From positions 2,728,001 to 2,792,000 of the forward strand of contig OY970206.1 in assembly GCA_963708425.1 (NCBI GenBank): DNA of 64,000 nt, read 5' to 3'. Positions 1-9,070 of the stretch are shown piece by piece (within the stretch, counting starts at the first letter, position 1; each line of letters opens with the position of its first letter). This stretch comes from JACMNW01 sp963708425 (GTDB lineage: Bacteria > Pseudomonadota > Alphaproteobacteria > Rhodobacterales > Rhodobacteraceae). Position numbers and translations under genes: made by a program. The notes under the pieces were generated by a model. It worked only from the letters and a program-made list of their open reading frames with translations. It was not told the origin of the DNA and did no database searches.

Positions 1-1
1 C

Positions 2-2878
2 CGCACTGGCGTGATCGGCCTGCCGCTGCGCCTGCTGGCGCGCGAGGTTTACGACCGCATCGTTGCCCAACGCGGACCATCGGTGGTGGCGCTGGTCACT
101 GGTGAAGAACGCATCGTGCCGGATCGCACCGCCTATTGGGTCTGCACGGTGGAGGCGATGCCACTGGACATTGGCGCCGATTTCGTCGCGGTGGACGAGA
201 TACAATTGTGCGCCGATCCTGACCGTGGCCATGTGTTCACCGACCGCCTGATCAACGCGCGCGGCCTGATGGAAACGATGTTTCTGGGGTCTGACACCAT
301 GCGCCCGGCGATTGCCGCGATGGTGCCTGGTGTGACCTTTGTGAAGAAGGACCGGTTTTCCACGCTAACCCACACAGGTTCGAAAAAGATAAGCCGGATG
401 CCGGAACGCAGTGCGATTGTTGGGTTTTCGGTTGAAAATGTCTATGCCATTGCGGAATTGATCCGTCGCCAGCGCGGTGGTTGTGCCGTGGTGATGGGGG
501 CACTTTCGCCCCGCACGCGCAATGCGCAGGTGGCGCTATATCAAAACGGCGATGTAGATTTTCTGGTGGCAACCGACGCCATCGGCATGGGTCTGAACCT
601 TGACATCAAGCATGTGGCGTTCTCGTCCACCTCCAAATTTGACGGGCGGCGGATGCGCGCACTATTCCCGCATGAGCTGGCGCAGATTGCCGGGCGCGCC
701 GGGCGGCACACGCAGCCCGGCAGTTTTGGCGTGACCGGCGAGGCGCGGCCGTTAAATTCCGAAACAATCGAGGCGATTGAAAACCATCGCTTCTTGCCGG
801 TGCGCAAATTGCATTGGCGCAATGGCGCGCTGGAATTTGGCACGTCAGACCGGCTGATCCGCAGCCTTGAGGCGCCAACGAACGATGATTGGCTGACCCG
901 CGCGCGCGACGCCGATGATCTGGTGGCACTGAAGACGCTGGTCGAAATACCCGAAGTGCGCGATCTGGTCACCAGCCCGCAGCGGGTGCGCTTGTTGTGG
1001 GATGTCTGCCGGATACCTGACTTCAGGGCCGCGTCACCGGGCGAACATGCGGCCCTGCTGGTACAAATTTTTGTGTTTCTGGTCGGGCGCGGCTTGGGTG
1101 GCGGGCGTATCCCTTCGGACTGGTTGGCAAAAGCGATAGAACGCATTGACCGGGTCGAAGGCGATATCGACACCCTGTCAAGGCGATTGGCCTATATCCG
1201 CACCTGGACCTATGTGGCACAACGGAAAAACTGGGTCGAAGACGAAAGCCATTGGCGCGACGAGACGCGCGCGGTAGAAGACCGCTTGTCGGATGCGTTG
1301 CACACGCGGCTGACACAACGATTTGTTGATCGGCGCACGTCTGTGCTAATGCGGCGGTTGAAACAGAAGGAGAGCCTTGTGGCTGAGGTGAATGATAAAG
1401 GCGAAGTGACTGTCGAGGGCGAATTTGTCGGCAAACTGGAAGGCTTCCGGTTTCGTGCCGATGCGTCGTCCTCGCCCGACGAGGCGCGCGTTATGCAGCA
1501 AGCGGCAGTTCAGGCGCTGAAGCCAGAGTTCCATTTGCGGGCGGATCGTTTCTACAACGCCCCCGATACCGAACTGGATTTCACCGAACAGGGCGGCCTG
1601 ATGTGGGGCACCACGGCGGTTGGCAAGCTGGTTCCGGGCCCCGAGGCCATGCGCCCCGGCGTCGAGGCGTTTGTCGATGAAGAGGCCGGGCCGGATGTGG
1701 CGGATAAAGTCCGCCGCCGCCTGCAGCATTTCATCGACCGAAAAGTTGCCGCACAGTTCGAACCCTTGCTGGCGATGAGTCGGGATGAGTCGCTAACCGG
1801 CCTTGCGCGCGGCTTTGCGTTTCGTCTGGTCGAAGGCTTGGGCGTGTTGTCGCGCGATGCCGTCACCGAAGACGTAAAGGCGCTGGATCAAGAAGCGCGC
1901 GGCGTTCTGCGCAAGCATGGCGTGCGGTTTGGCCAGTTCACCATCTTCCTGCCGCTGCTGCTAAAGCCGGCACCTACCCGGTTGCGGCTGGTGCTGTGGT
2001 CGCTGTTCAACGGCCTGCAGGAATTCCCCGAAAGCCCGCCTCCGGGCCTAGTGACCATCCCGAATATTCCCGAGGTGCCAAAAGGCCATTACACGCTGGC
2101 CGGGTATCACCCCGCAGGCAGCCGCGCGATCCGGATCGATATGCTGGAACGGCTGGCCGACATCTTGCGCGCCCGTGATAGCCGCGCCGGGTTCGAGGCG
2201 AGCGGCGATATGCTGTCGATCACTGGCATGACGCTGGATCAATTCGGCGATCTGATGGCCGGGCTCGGTTATCGCGGCGAAAAGGCAGAGCGTCCAAAGG
2301 TAAAGCCAGAGCCCGCGAAAGCGGCAGCGGTTGAAGCCGAGGTTGCGGAGGCAACCGAAGCAGTACCAGAAGAAGCCGTGGCAGTTAAGCCCGTGGTAGA
2401 GGCAGAACCAGACGCTGCTGCACCCGAGGCCGTCGCCGACGTGGCCGTTGAAGACGCCGCAGCACCGCCGGCTGAAATGGAAACCTACTACACCTTCACA
2501 TGGGCACCGCGCCCGCGTGGCGGCGATGCGCGCGGTCCACGCCCCGCTGGCAACAACCGGGGGGATCGCGGCGGCAATCGCAACCGTGATGCCAAACCGG
2601 CAGAGGCTGGCGCGCAGACGGCAGGTGAGGCCGCCCCCAGCGATGCGCCAAAAGACGCCCCGCGGGAACGGCGGCATGATCGCGGCGAGGGCGGCGGGCA
2701 CAAGGGCAACAAACCCAAAGGCAAGGGCGGCAAGCCACAAGACCGGGGTGATCGGGGCGGCAAAGATCGGCCGCAAACTCAGAACAAGCCATTTGAAGCC
2801 CGCCCCCCGCGCGCCGAAAAACCTATGGACCCGGATAGCCCATTCGCCGTGTTGGCCGCACTTCGCAACCGGACATAA
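2..2878 (+). CDS. Suv3/MgpS-type ATP-dependent RNA helicase, 5'-partial
   Basis: The frame is open to the left edge, so the start and the Walker A motif lie outside the window; the GTG at 11 is internal. Visible helicase features are the DEIQ box (about 194-205), the ATDAIGMGLN segment (about 570-600) and motif VI, QIAGRAGR, at about 681-704. After the helicase core comes a long helical region, then a tail from about 2280 rich in Ala/Glu/Pro and then in Gly/Arg/Lys, as expected for a disordered RNA-binding tail. This matches the superfamily 2 helicases of alphaproteobacteria related to mitochondrial Suv3, which are thought to act in RNA metabolism. The downstream S4 RNA-binding gene starts 3 bases after the stop, suggesting co-transcription. 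The family call is solid; the substrate is unknown. Confidence 0.9.
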   Translation, partial: RTGVIGLPLRLLAREVYDRIVAQRGPSVVALVTGEERIVPDRTAYWVCTVEAMPLDIGADFVAVDEIQLCADPDRGHVFTDRLINARGLMETMFLGSDTMRPAIAAMVPGVTFVKKDRFSTLTHTGSKKISRMPERSAIVGFSVENVYAIAELIRRQRGGCAVVMGALSPRTRNAQVALYQNGDVDFLVATDAIGMGLNLDIKHVAFSSTSKFDGRRMRALFPHELAQIAGRAGRHTQPGSFGVTGEARPLNSETIEAIENHRFLPVRKLHWRNGALEFGTSDRLIRSLEAPTNDDWLTRARDADDLVALKTLVEIPEVRDLVTSPQRVRLLWDVCRIPDFRAASPGEHAALLVQIFVFLVGRGLGGGRIPSDWLAKAIERIDRVEGDIDTLSRRLAYIRTWTYVAQRKNWVEDESHWRDETRAVEDRLSDALHTRLTQRFVDRRTSVLMRRLKQKESLVAEVNDKGEVTVEGEFVGKLEGFRFRADASSSPDEARVMQQAAVQALKPEFHLRADRFYNAPDTELDFTEQGGLMWGTTAVGKLVPGPEAMRPGVEAFVDEEAGPDVADKVRRRLQHFIDRKVAAQFEPLLAMSRDESLTGLARGFAFRLVEGLGVLSRDAVTEDVKALDQEARGVLRKHGVRFGQFTIFLPLLLKPAPTRLRLVLWSLFNGLQEFPESPPPGLVTIPNIPEVPKGHYTLAGYHPAGSRAIRIDMLERLADILRARDSRAGFEASGDMLSITGMTLDQFGDLMAGLGYRGEKAERPKVKPEPAKAAAVEAEVAEATEAVPEEAVAVKPVVEAEPDAAAPEAVADVAVEDAAAPPAEMETYYTFTWAPRPRGGDARGPRPAGNNRGDRGGNRNRDAKPAEAGAQTAGEAAPSDAPKDAPRERRHDRGEGGGHKGNKPKGKGGKPQDRGDRGGKDRPQTQNKPFEARPPRAEKPMDPDSPFAVLAALRNRT

Positions 2879-2881
2879 GGA

Positions 2882-3205
2882 TTGCCGGGCCCCCAAGGCA
2901 AGGTAAACCCCCAAGCAGCCCCCCGTTTGCGGCTGGATAAATGGCTTTGGCAGGCGCGGTTCTGCAAAACCCGCGCTGATGCCGCCGATCTGATCAGCGA
3001 GGGTCATATCAGGGTCAACGGAACGCCGATGGCCAAGCCCGGGCACGGCGTTGCGGTGAATGATGTTCTGACGCTGCCGCATGGGGGCGTGATCCGGCTG
3101 ATACGAATTGTCGCCCTTGGCGTGCGGCGTGGCCCTTCAACTGAGGCGCATAGCCTATATATAGATATGGAACAGCGCCGTGACGCGCCGTCGCCGCTTG
3201 AATGA
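2882..3205 (+). CDS. S4-domain RNA-binding protein (Hsp15-like)
   Basis: This 107-residue protein has an S4 fold near its N-terminus: the motif RLDKWLWQARFCKTR, then a segment ending in GHIRVNGTPMAKPGHGV. Hsp15-type S4 proteins bind the large ribosomal subunit or stalled peptidyl-tRNA complexes; that role is known for the family and is not shown here. The gene starts with TTG at 2882, 3 bases after the helicase stop, with AAGG very close to it. A TTG at 2927, just before RLDKW, is a possible shorter start, so the N-terminus is uncertain. Its position behind an RNA helicase fits an RNA-handling transcription unit. Confidence 0.85.
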   Translation: MPGPQGKVNPQAAPRLRLDKWLWQARFCKTRADAADLISEGHIRVNGTPMAKPGHGVAVNDVLTLPHGGVIRLIRIVALGVRRGPSTEAHSLYIDMEQRRDAPSPLE

Positions 3206-3257
3206 TGCGGCGCACTGAATTAGTCAGGCGTCTGAACGGAAAGTAACAGGGCCGACC

Positions 3258-3596
3258 ATGACCTATGTGGTGACTGACAACTGCATCGCCTGCAAATATA
3301 CCGACTGCGTCGAGGTTTGCCCGGTGGACTGCTTTTACGAAGGCGAAACCATGCTGGTCATCCACCCGGATGAATGCATCGACTGCGGCGTGTGCGAACC
3401 CGAATGCCCGCCAGACGCGATCAGCCCCGATACTGAACCGGATATGGACAAGTGGGTGGAGTTCAATCGCAAGTATTCCATCATGTGGCCGGTCATCATC
3501 ACAAAGAAAGATGCACTGCCCGATGCTGACGCGCGCGATGGTGAAACCGGCAAGTTGGAAACCTATTTCAACGAAAATCCCGGCTCCGGTGGCTAA
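3258..3596 (+). CDS. fdxA: 7Fe ferredoxin FdxA
   Basis: This 112-residue ferredoxin carries two iron-sulfur clusters. Its cysteine motifs are CIACKYTDCVEVCPVDC near residues 9-25, which supplies the 3Fe-4S site and part of the second cluster, and CIDCGVCEPECP near residues 40-51 for the 4Fe-4S cluster. The length and the C-terminal extension (KWVEFNRKYS...WPVI) are typical of FdxA in Alphaproteobacteria. It is a cytoplasmic low-potential electron carrier, but its partner cannot be read from the sequence. Order helicase, S4, fdxA, carD is common in Rhodobacteraceae. The ATG start lies 52 bases after the S4 stop. Confidence 0.96.
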   Translation: MTYVVTDNCIACKYTDCVEVCPVDCFYEGETMLVIHPDECIDCGVCEPECPPDAISPDTEPDMDKWVEFNRKYSIMWPVIITKKDALPDADARDGETGKLETYFNENPGSGG

Positions 3597-3897
3597 GGCA
3601 AATTCGTGACCGATTCGTGAACGTCGCGCAGCTCATTCGAGAGCGGTGGCGAAAACGCATGTATTTCAACATGCTGTGCGGCGACATGACAAATTCGCCG
3701 CAGTTGGAATCAGGCCATTTTTGTGATATACTGTCGTAATAAACGAGCATGAAGGCCAGAAACCAACCTCTGCGCGGCGCGCAAGAGACAGGTGATTTTT
3801 GTGACAGCATATTTTCATCGCCGGGGCAAAGACGCCACGGGCGGTGATTTGTGGTCGCAAGTCTGGGGGACATGCAGCCCTTTAAGGATGTGCCCGA
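3597..3897. other. Intergenic region fdxA-carD with carD promoter
   Basis: No coding frame here resembles a protein. The region is visibly more AT-rich than its neighbours and holds a good sigma-70-type promoter at 3704-3732. That leaves roughly 160 bases of untranslated leader before carD. No obvious riboswitch or terminator was seen. Confidence 0.5.
3704..3732 (+). promoter_or_regulatory. Probable sigma-70 promoter of carD
   Basis: TTGGAA at 3704-3709 and TATACT at 3727-3732 are separated by 17 bases, the ideal spacing. It points at carD, whose ATG is 166 bases further on. This is read from the sequence; transcription has not been shown. Confidence 0.5.
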
Positions 3898-4407
3898 ATG
3901 ACCAAAAGCAAAAAGCCCGATTTTCGCCCTAACGAGTTCGTAGTCTACCCTGCGCATGGCGTGGGTCGGATTATATCAATTGAAGAGCAGGAAATCGCGG
4001 GGCTGCATCTGGAGCTTTTCGTGATCTCGTTCGAAAAAGACAAGATGACGCTGCGGGTGCCAACCCATAAGGCAACCGATATCGGCATGCGGTCTTTGTC
4101 GTCGCCAGAGCTGATTGTGAAGGCACTGGATACGCTGAAGGGCAAAGCGCGCGTCAAGCGGGCGATGTGGTCGCGTCGGGCGCAGGAATATGAACAAAAG
4201 ATCAATTCCGGCGATCTTCTGGCCATCGCAGAGGTCGTGCGCGATCTGTACCGCACCGATGACCAGCGCGAGCAAAGCTATTCCGAGCGGCAGTTGTATG
4301 AAGCCGCTCTTGAACGGCTGACCCGCGAAGTGGCGGCGGTTAGCGGCGTCGATGAAGCCGGTGCGCAGAAAACCGTCGGTGAAGTGCTGCTGTCACGCGC
4401 TGCGTGA
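3898..4407 (+). CDS. carD: CarD/CdnL family transcriptional regulator
   Basis: This 169-residue protein has the N-terminal CarD/TRCF-like RNA polymerase interaction module (FRPNEFVVYPAHGVGRI, about residues 8-24, through the segment ending KATDIGMR). A helical C-terminal half follows, beginning near the conserved AMWSRRAQEY stretch. CarD/CdnL proteins bind the polymerase beta subunit and stabilise the open promoter complex, notably at rRNA promoters. Length and architecture are normal for alphaproteobacterial CdnL. It has its own upstream promoter and a factor-independent terminator directly downstream, so it is probably monocistronic. Confidence 0.95.
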   Translation: MTKSKKPDFRPNEFVVYPAHGVGRIISIEEQEIAGLHLELFVISFEKDKMTLRVPTHKATDIGMRSLSSPELIVKALDTLKGKARVKRAMWSRRAQEYEQKINSGDLLAIAEVVRDLYRTDDQREQSYSERQLYEAALERLTREVAAVSGVDEAGAQKTVGEVLLSRAA

Positions 4408-4434
4408 TCTGACACTGTTGATTTAGGGGAAAAC

Positions 4435-4461
4435 CGCGGCCTGTTTGGGCTGCGTTTTTTT
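4435..4461 (+). terminator. Rho-independent terminator after carD
   Basis: A 7-bp stem (4435-4441 with 4448-4454, one G-U pair) with a 6-base loop is followed by seven T residues at 4455-4461. It lies just past the carD stop and just short of the cobS stop on the other strand. Confidence 0.8.
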
Positions 4462-4471
4462 CATGCTCCGG

Positions 4472-5236
4472 TCAAGCTATGCTGGCGGCCAGTGCGCACA
4501 GCGCTGCCGCTTCGGCCAATTGCTGCGATGCACCCAGTATATCGCCGGTCTGCCCGCCGATTTTTGCCCGCGCAACCAGACCCAGACCCAGGGTGGTGAT
4601 ACCAGCGAACAGCACCATCCCAAAGACGTGCCAGCCGGTCAGCAAAAGGCACAAGACCACGGCGATCAGCACGGCAAAACCGGCCACCTTTGCTGACGGC
4701 TGGCCAACCGATTGCGACAGCCCCGCACCGCGCGCATTCGGCAGCCATGCCATCAACACCGCCATCGGCGCGCGCGACAGCGCGGCTACAGCCAAAATCG
4801 CGCCAAACTGATAGCCCATTGCCAGCAGGGCCGACAGCGCCGACCACCGCGCCAGCGTCACCAGAATAAGCGCCAACACGCCGTAACTGCCGATATGGCT
4901 GTCTTTCATGATCTCTAACCGCCGCGCCTTGTCCCAGCCACCCCAAAGCCCATCGGCGGCGTCGGCAAGCCCGTCTTCGTGCATCGCCCCGGTCAACACC
5001 GCTTGGCTGCCCAGCGTCAGCGCAGCAGCCACGGCGGGCGTCAGGCCAAGAAACAGCGACAGCATCGCAACCATGCCCGACATCGCGCCAATAACGATCC
5101 CCACTACCGGCCAGGCCCATGCCGCCGCAGCCCCGCGTGGCGCAGATCCGGGGTAGGGCAACGGCAGGCGCGTCAAAAGTGCCAAGGCCGACCGCAGATC
5201 GGCGAGGGCGGCATGCGACATGTCGCTTGTTGTCAT
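4472..5236 (-). CDS. cobS: Adenosylcobinamide-GDP ribazoletransferase CobS
   Basis: This 254-residue integral membrane enzyme joins adenosylcobinamide-GDP and alpha-ribazole, the last step of cobalamin nucleotide-loop assembly. The family motif HEDGLADAADGLWGG (about residues 86-100) and DSHIGSYG (about 112-119) are present, and several hydrophobic segments span the rest. It diverges from cobT, whose product makes the alpha-ribazole phosphate precursor, across 82 bases. Length and both motifs are complete. The short divergent region has no room for a full cobalamin riboswitch. Confidence 0.96.
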   Translation of the reverse strand: MTTSDMSHAALADLRSALALLTRLPLPYPGSAPRGAAAAWAWPVVGIVIGAMSGMVAMLSLFLGLTPAVAAALTLGSQAVLTGAMHEDGLADAADGLWGGWDKARRLEIMKDSHIGSYGVLALILVTLARWSALSALLAMGYQFGAILAVAALSRAPMAVLMAWLPNARGAGLSQSVGQPSAKVAGFAVLIAVVLCLLLTGWHVFGMVLFAGITTLGLGLVARAKIGGQTGDILGASQQLAEAAALCALAASIA

Positions 5237-5318
5237 TGAATAGACCTTTCCGCGCTTTCCGAACGATTGCTAAGTCGATACCCAAGGTGGCAACAGGTAT
5301 CAATGCAGGAAGACCCAT

Positions 5319-6332
5319 ATGGCCCCGTTTCGCACGCTTGACCAGTTCCGCGCCCTTCTTCAGGGTCTGCCAATGGCTGATGCAGACGCCGCCGCAGGGG
5401 CGCGTGATCGCAACAGCCAATTGACCAAGCCGCCGGGCGCACTCGGGCGGCTGGAAGATTTGGCCATCTGGTATGGCGCTTGGCGAGGATCAGCCCGCCC
5501 CACCATGGAACGCCCGCAAGTGATTGTGTTTGCCGGAAATCACGGTGTTACGGCGCGCGGCGTCTCGGCGTTTCCGGCCGAAGTGACGGTGCAGATGGTG
5601 GCAAACTTTCGCGCCGGCGGTGCCGCCATTAACCAGCTATCCAAGGCATTCGGCGCGCAGATGGATGTTCACGCGCTTGATCTGGATCGGCCAACCACAG
5701 ATTTCACCACTGCCCCCGCGATGACCGAAGAGGACGCTGTGGCAGCCTTGGCGGCAGGGTGGGAAGCCGTCAATCCAACTGCCGATCTGCTGGTTGTCGG
5801 CGAAATGGGCATCGGCAATACCACATCGGCAGCAGCCCTTGCCGCAGCCCTATTCGGCGGCTCGGCGCGCGATTGGACCGGGCGCGGCACCGGCATTGAT
5901 GACGCAGGCCTCGCGTTGAAAACTCAAGTGGTGATGGACGGGTTGGCGCTGCACGCCGACGCGATCAGCGATCCGTTGCAGGCGCTGCGCTGTCTGGGTG
6001 GGCGTGAACTGGCGGCGATGACAGGCGCGATTGCGCGCGCGCGCGATGGTCGCATCCCGGTTATTCTGGATGGCTTCATCTGCACGGCGGCGGCGGCGGT
6101 CTTGGAACGCTGCGTTGCCGGCGCGCTGGATCATACCGTTGCGGGTCATGTCAGTGCTGAAGGTGCGCACGGCGCTTTGCTGGGCCATCTTGGCAAGGCG
6201 CCACTGCTGGACCTGGGGCTGCGCTTGGGCGAAGGATCGGGGGCAGCGCTGGCTATCGGCGTGCTGAAGGGCGCGCTGGCCTGTCATTCCGGTATGTCCA
6301 CCTTCGCTGAGGCCGGGGTATCGGCGGGCTGA
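5319..6332 (+). CDS. cobT: Nicotinate-nucleotide--dimethylbenzimidazole phosphoribosyltransferase CobT
   Basis: This 337-residue enzyme transfers phosphoribose from nicotinate mononucleotide to 5,6-dimethylbenzimidazole, giving alpha-ribazole phosphate for the lower ligand of cobalamin. Recognisable segments are KPPGALGRLEDLA near the N-terminus, FAGNHGVTARGVSAFP, the GEMGIGNTTSAAAL loop around residue 168, and SAEGAHGALLGHLG near residue 282, which carries the expected catalytic glutamate. It diverges from cobS, consistent with a shared lower-ligand function. Length is normal. Confidence 0.97.
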   Translation: MAPFRTLDQFRALLQGLPMADADAAAGARDRNSQLTKPPGALGRLEDLAIWYGAWRGSARPTMERPQVIVFAGNHGVTARGVSAFPAEVTVQMVANFRAGGAAINQLSKAFGAQMDVHALDLDRPTTDFTTAPAMTEEDAVAALAAGWEAVNPTADLLVVGEMGIGNTTSAAALAAALFGGSARDWTGRGTGIDDAGLALKTQVVMDGLALHADAISDPLQALRCLGGRELAAMTGAIARARDGRIPVILDGFICTAAAAVLERCVAGALDHTVAGHVSAEGAHGALLGHLGKAPLLDLGLRLGEGSGAALAIGVLKGALACHSGMSTFAEAGVSAG

Positions 6333-6344
6333 ACCAAGCCCGCT

Positions 6345-8243
6345 TTACTCGGCGGCCTCTGTCCGGGGCCGTGCCGCGTCCAGCGCGTCAATCAGCGATG
6401 TTTCAAGATCGCGGTCAAGCTGGCGGGCACGGGCGATATACGCCTCGTTCTTGACGATTGGCTGGCCCGGCACCCAAAGCTCGGCCAGATCGCGCATCGC
6501 CGCGCGGTCTACCTGATAATAGGCTTGCGACAGTTTCGATGCCTCATAATCCGTGAAGCCTATGTTTTCCAACACGTAACGCCCGGCGCGGATAGAGCTG
6601 TCAAAGGTTTCGCGCACGATGTCATTGGCACCGGCCTGATACAATTCGTACACATGCACGCGGTCGCGGGCACGGGCAACGATATGCAGATCGGGGCGCG
6701 ACTTGCGGGCAAACCTCACGATCTGATTGCCCTTCTCGCGGTCATCGACCGCAACAACCAGCACTGACGCAGTGGCAAGACCAGCCGCTTCCAGCAGTTC
6801 GGGGCGTGACGGATCCCCGAAAAAGCCCTTCACGCCAAAACGGCGCATGGTGTCAATCGTCGCCATGTCGGCATCCAGCACCACGGTCGAAATCCCGGAA
6901 TGGCGCACCAGACGGTTGACCACTTGACCAAAGCGCCCGATGCCCGCGATGATGACACTGCCGGTTTCATTAATCTCATCCGGGGCCTGATCGGGCGTGC
7001 GGCTGGCAAGCCTGCGCGCCAGACGTTCATACATGATGAACAACGCCGGGGTCAGCAGCATCGACAGCCCAATCACCAGCAGCGTAATTTCCGCCACTGG
7101 TGCTGTCAGAATGGATTGCTGCAGTGCAAAGCTGACAATCAGAAACCCAAACTCGCCTGCCTGCGCCAGCCCCAGGGCAAATAGCCAGCGGTCTTTGCCC
7201 TTGATGCGGAAAACCACGGTAATCACCAACAGCACAGCGGCCTTGATGGCAATCAGGCCAAGCGTCAGCGACAAGATCACCATCGGCTGTGCCAGCAGCA
7301 CCTGCACATCAATCCCGACGCCGACAGTCATGAAAAACAAGCCCAGCAGCAGGCCCTTGAAGGGCTGAATATCCGCCTCCAGCTGATGCCGAAATTCCGA
7401 ATTCGCCAGCACAACCCCGGCCAAGAACGTGCCCAAGGCAGGTGACAGGCCGACCATCATCATCAAGAACGCAATGCCCAGCACCATCAGCAGCGAAATG
7501 AACGTCGACATTTCCGGCAGCCGGGACGCATGCACAAACCGAAACACCGGCCTGGTCAGAAAATGCCCGACCAGAACAATGCCAACCACCACCGCGAGCG
7601 TCAGTAGCGTTACCGACCACCCGGGCAACGACTGCATCAATGAAATCAGCGGTTGCGCCACGCCTTCGGCCTGTTCGGGCTGAACGTTGTCGGTAATGCC
7701 AACAGTTTCGGCGCTGGTGACGCCGCCGCGCGCGGTCGCCAGCAGCGGTATCAGTGCCAGCATCGGCACTAAGGCAATATCTTGTGTCAGCAACACCGAA
7801 AAGCTGGCGCGACCACCCGCAGTGCGCATCAGATTCTTCTCGTTCAACGTTTGCAGCACAATCGCGGTTGACGAAAGGGACAGCAGCATCCCCAAGGTCA
7901 GCGCCATTTCCCATTCAAGGCCCAGCCAGATCAGCGCGGCCGCAACTGCCGCCGATGTAACAACCACCTGCGCGCCGCCCATGCCGATAAGCTTGTGCCG
8001 CATATCCCACAGCGCGCGCGGCTCCAGCTCCAGCCCGATCAGGAACAGCATCATAACCACGCCAAACTCGGCAAAGTGTTGCAGATCCTTCGTCTCCCCT
8101 CCGACAAGGTTCAACAGCGGCCCAATCAGGATACCCGCCGCCAGATAGCCCAGCACAGACCCCAACCCAAGGCGAACGGACACCGGCACCACCAGAACGG
8201 CAGCACCAAGATACAGGCTGGCTAGCAGCAAAAAGCCTTCCAT
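6345..8243 (-). CDS. KefB/KefC-type cation:proton antiporter (CPA2) with RCK domain
   Basis: This 632-residue protein has about a dozen hydrophobic segments in residues 1-400, typical of the CPA2 Na+/K+:H+ exchanger fold. A cytoplasmic TrkA-N/RCK nucleotide-binding domain follows, starting with IIAGIGRFGQVVNRL near residue 430. Acidic residues ending the dinucleotide fold (VVLDADMATID) are present. Such proteins exchange K+ or Na+ for protons and are gated by nucleotides or thiols. No ancillary KefF/KefG gene is adjacent. AGGA lies about 8 bases ahead of the ATG. Substrate ion is not determinable from sequence. Confidence 0.9.
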   Translation of the reverse strand: MEGFLLLASLYLGAAVLVVPVSVRLGLGSVLGYLAAGILIGPLLNLVGGETKDLQHFAEFGVVMMLFLIGLELEPRALWDMRHKLIGMGGAQVVVTSAAVAAALIWLGLEWEMALTLGMLLSLSSTAIVLQTLNEKNLMRTAGGRASFSVLLTQDIALVPMLALIPLLATARGGVTSAETVGITDNVQPEQAEGVAQPLISLMQSLPGWSVTLLTLAVVVGIVLVGHFLTRPVFRFVHASRLPEMSTFISLLMVLGIAFLMMMVGLSPALGTFLAGVVLANSEFRHQLEADIQPFKGLLLGLFFMTVGVGIDVQVLLAQPMVILSLTLGLIAIKAAVLLVITVVFRIKGKDRWLFALGLAQAGEFGFLIVSFALQQSILTAPVAEITLLVIGLSMLLTPALFIMYERLARRLASRTPDQAPDEINETGSVIIAGIGRFGQVVNRLVRHSGISTVVLDADMATIDTMRRFGVKGFFGDPSRPELLEAAGLATASVLVVAVDDREKGNQIVRFARKSRPDLHIVARARDRVHVYELYQAGANDIVRETFDSSIRAGRYVLENIGFTDYEASKLSQAYYQVDRAAMRDLAELWVPGQPIVKNEAYIARARQLDRDLETSLIDALDAARPRTEAAE

Positions 8244-8297
8244 ATGCGTCCTTTCTGGTCGGGGTGGTCTATTCGGGGTCGTTAAACAAGCCGGGTT

Positions 8298-8753
8298 TTA
8301 GGTCGGCAAAGCAGTATCGGGTTTGAACTGGTCCATCACAATCTGGCTTTGCACGCGGGCAACGGCAGGATGTGGCAAAAGCACGTGATGTACCAGTTGG
8401 TTCAGTGCGGGCAAATCGACACACCAGACCCGCAGCAGATAATCGGCCTCACCCGTCAGGGACCAAGCGCAAATCACCTCGGGCCGGGTCGCAATCAGGC
8501 TGGCAAAGCCGCGCGCCGCGTCGATGGAATGATGCACCATCTGCACCTGCACAAACGCCTGCACTGTCAGCCCCAGCTTGGCCGGGTCAAGCCGCGCCGT
8601 GTAACACGTAATATAACCGTCAGCCTCCAGCCGCTGACGGCGACGGGCGGCTTGACTGGCAGACAGGTTCAGCGCCTCCCCCAAATCCTGCGCCGTCAGC
8701 AAGGCGTTTTTCTGGATGGCCGCCAGAAGCCGGGAATCGGTTTCATCAAGCAT
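8298..8753 (-). CDS. Lrp/AsnC family transcriptional regulator
   Basis: This is a 151-residue regulator with an N-terminal helix-turn-helix (LDETDSRLLAAIQKNALLTAQDLGEALNLSASQAARR, cited in parts: HTH about residues 20-50) and a C-terminal RAM/AsnC ligand-binding domain. The ATG at 8753 is chosen because the family consensus begins MLDxxDxxLL and AGGA lies upstream; the frame is open for 26 more codons to 8831. Lrp/AsnC proteins sense amino acids as octameric discs. It lies downstream of no obvious operon, and its target is unknown. Confidence 0.88.
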   Translation of the reverse strand: MLDETDSRLLAAIQKNALLTAQDLGEALNLSASQAARRRQRLEADGYITCYTARLDPAKLGLTVQAFVQVQMVHHSIDAARGFASLIATRPEVICAWSLTGEADYLLRVWCVDLPALNQLVHHVLLPHPAVARVQSQIVMDQFKPDTALPT

Positions 8754-9070
8754 GCGTGATCCTCGCGTGTTTTCATGATTATTCGTCATTTCTGCGCGGA
8801 CAAACAGCCAATACTCCCCATATTGTCGCAACTTTTATGTCGGGCTTGCAATGAACTGGCATCTGAGCGGCGAAAAGGTGCCGCCACAGGCCCTTTTCCG
8901 CGTTCCGCGCCGAAATCAGCGATTTCAGACGCCAACCCCGCCGGGACAGACAGGTTTGCACATGCAGAAGTTTTGCGCCCAGCCTCAGACGTTGTGTGTG
9001 CGTTGCTTTGATTGATCTAGAAGGACCAAATTGGTCGCGGCAGCTCTGCTAGCCACGTGAAGACAGGCCG
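8754..9070. other. Intergenic region, no gene seen
   Basis: The 317 bases between the Lrp start and the end of the PilM/GspL-like gene contain no convincing coding frame, RNA or strong hairpin. The first part must hold the lrp promoter, read leftward. Confidence 0.4.

Noticed and set aside
2048..3082. Minus-strand frame across helicase, S4 protein
   Set aside because: Overlaps two well supported genes and has no recognisable domain.
5237..5318. Cobalamin riboswitch between cobS and cobT
   Set aside because: Only 82 bases and no B12-box-like sequence seen.
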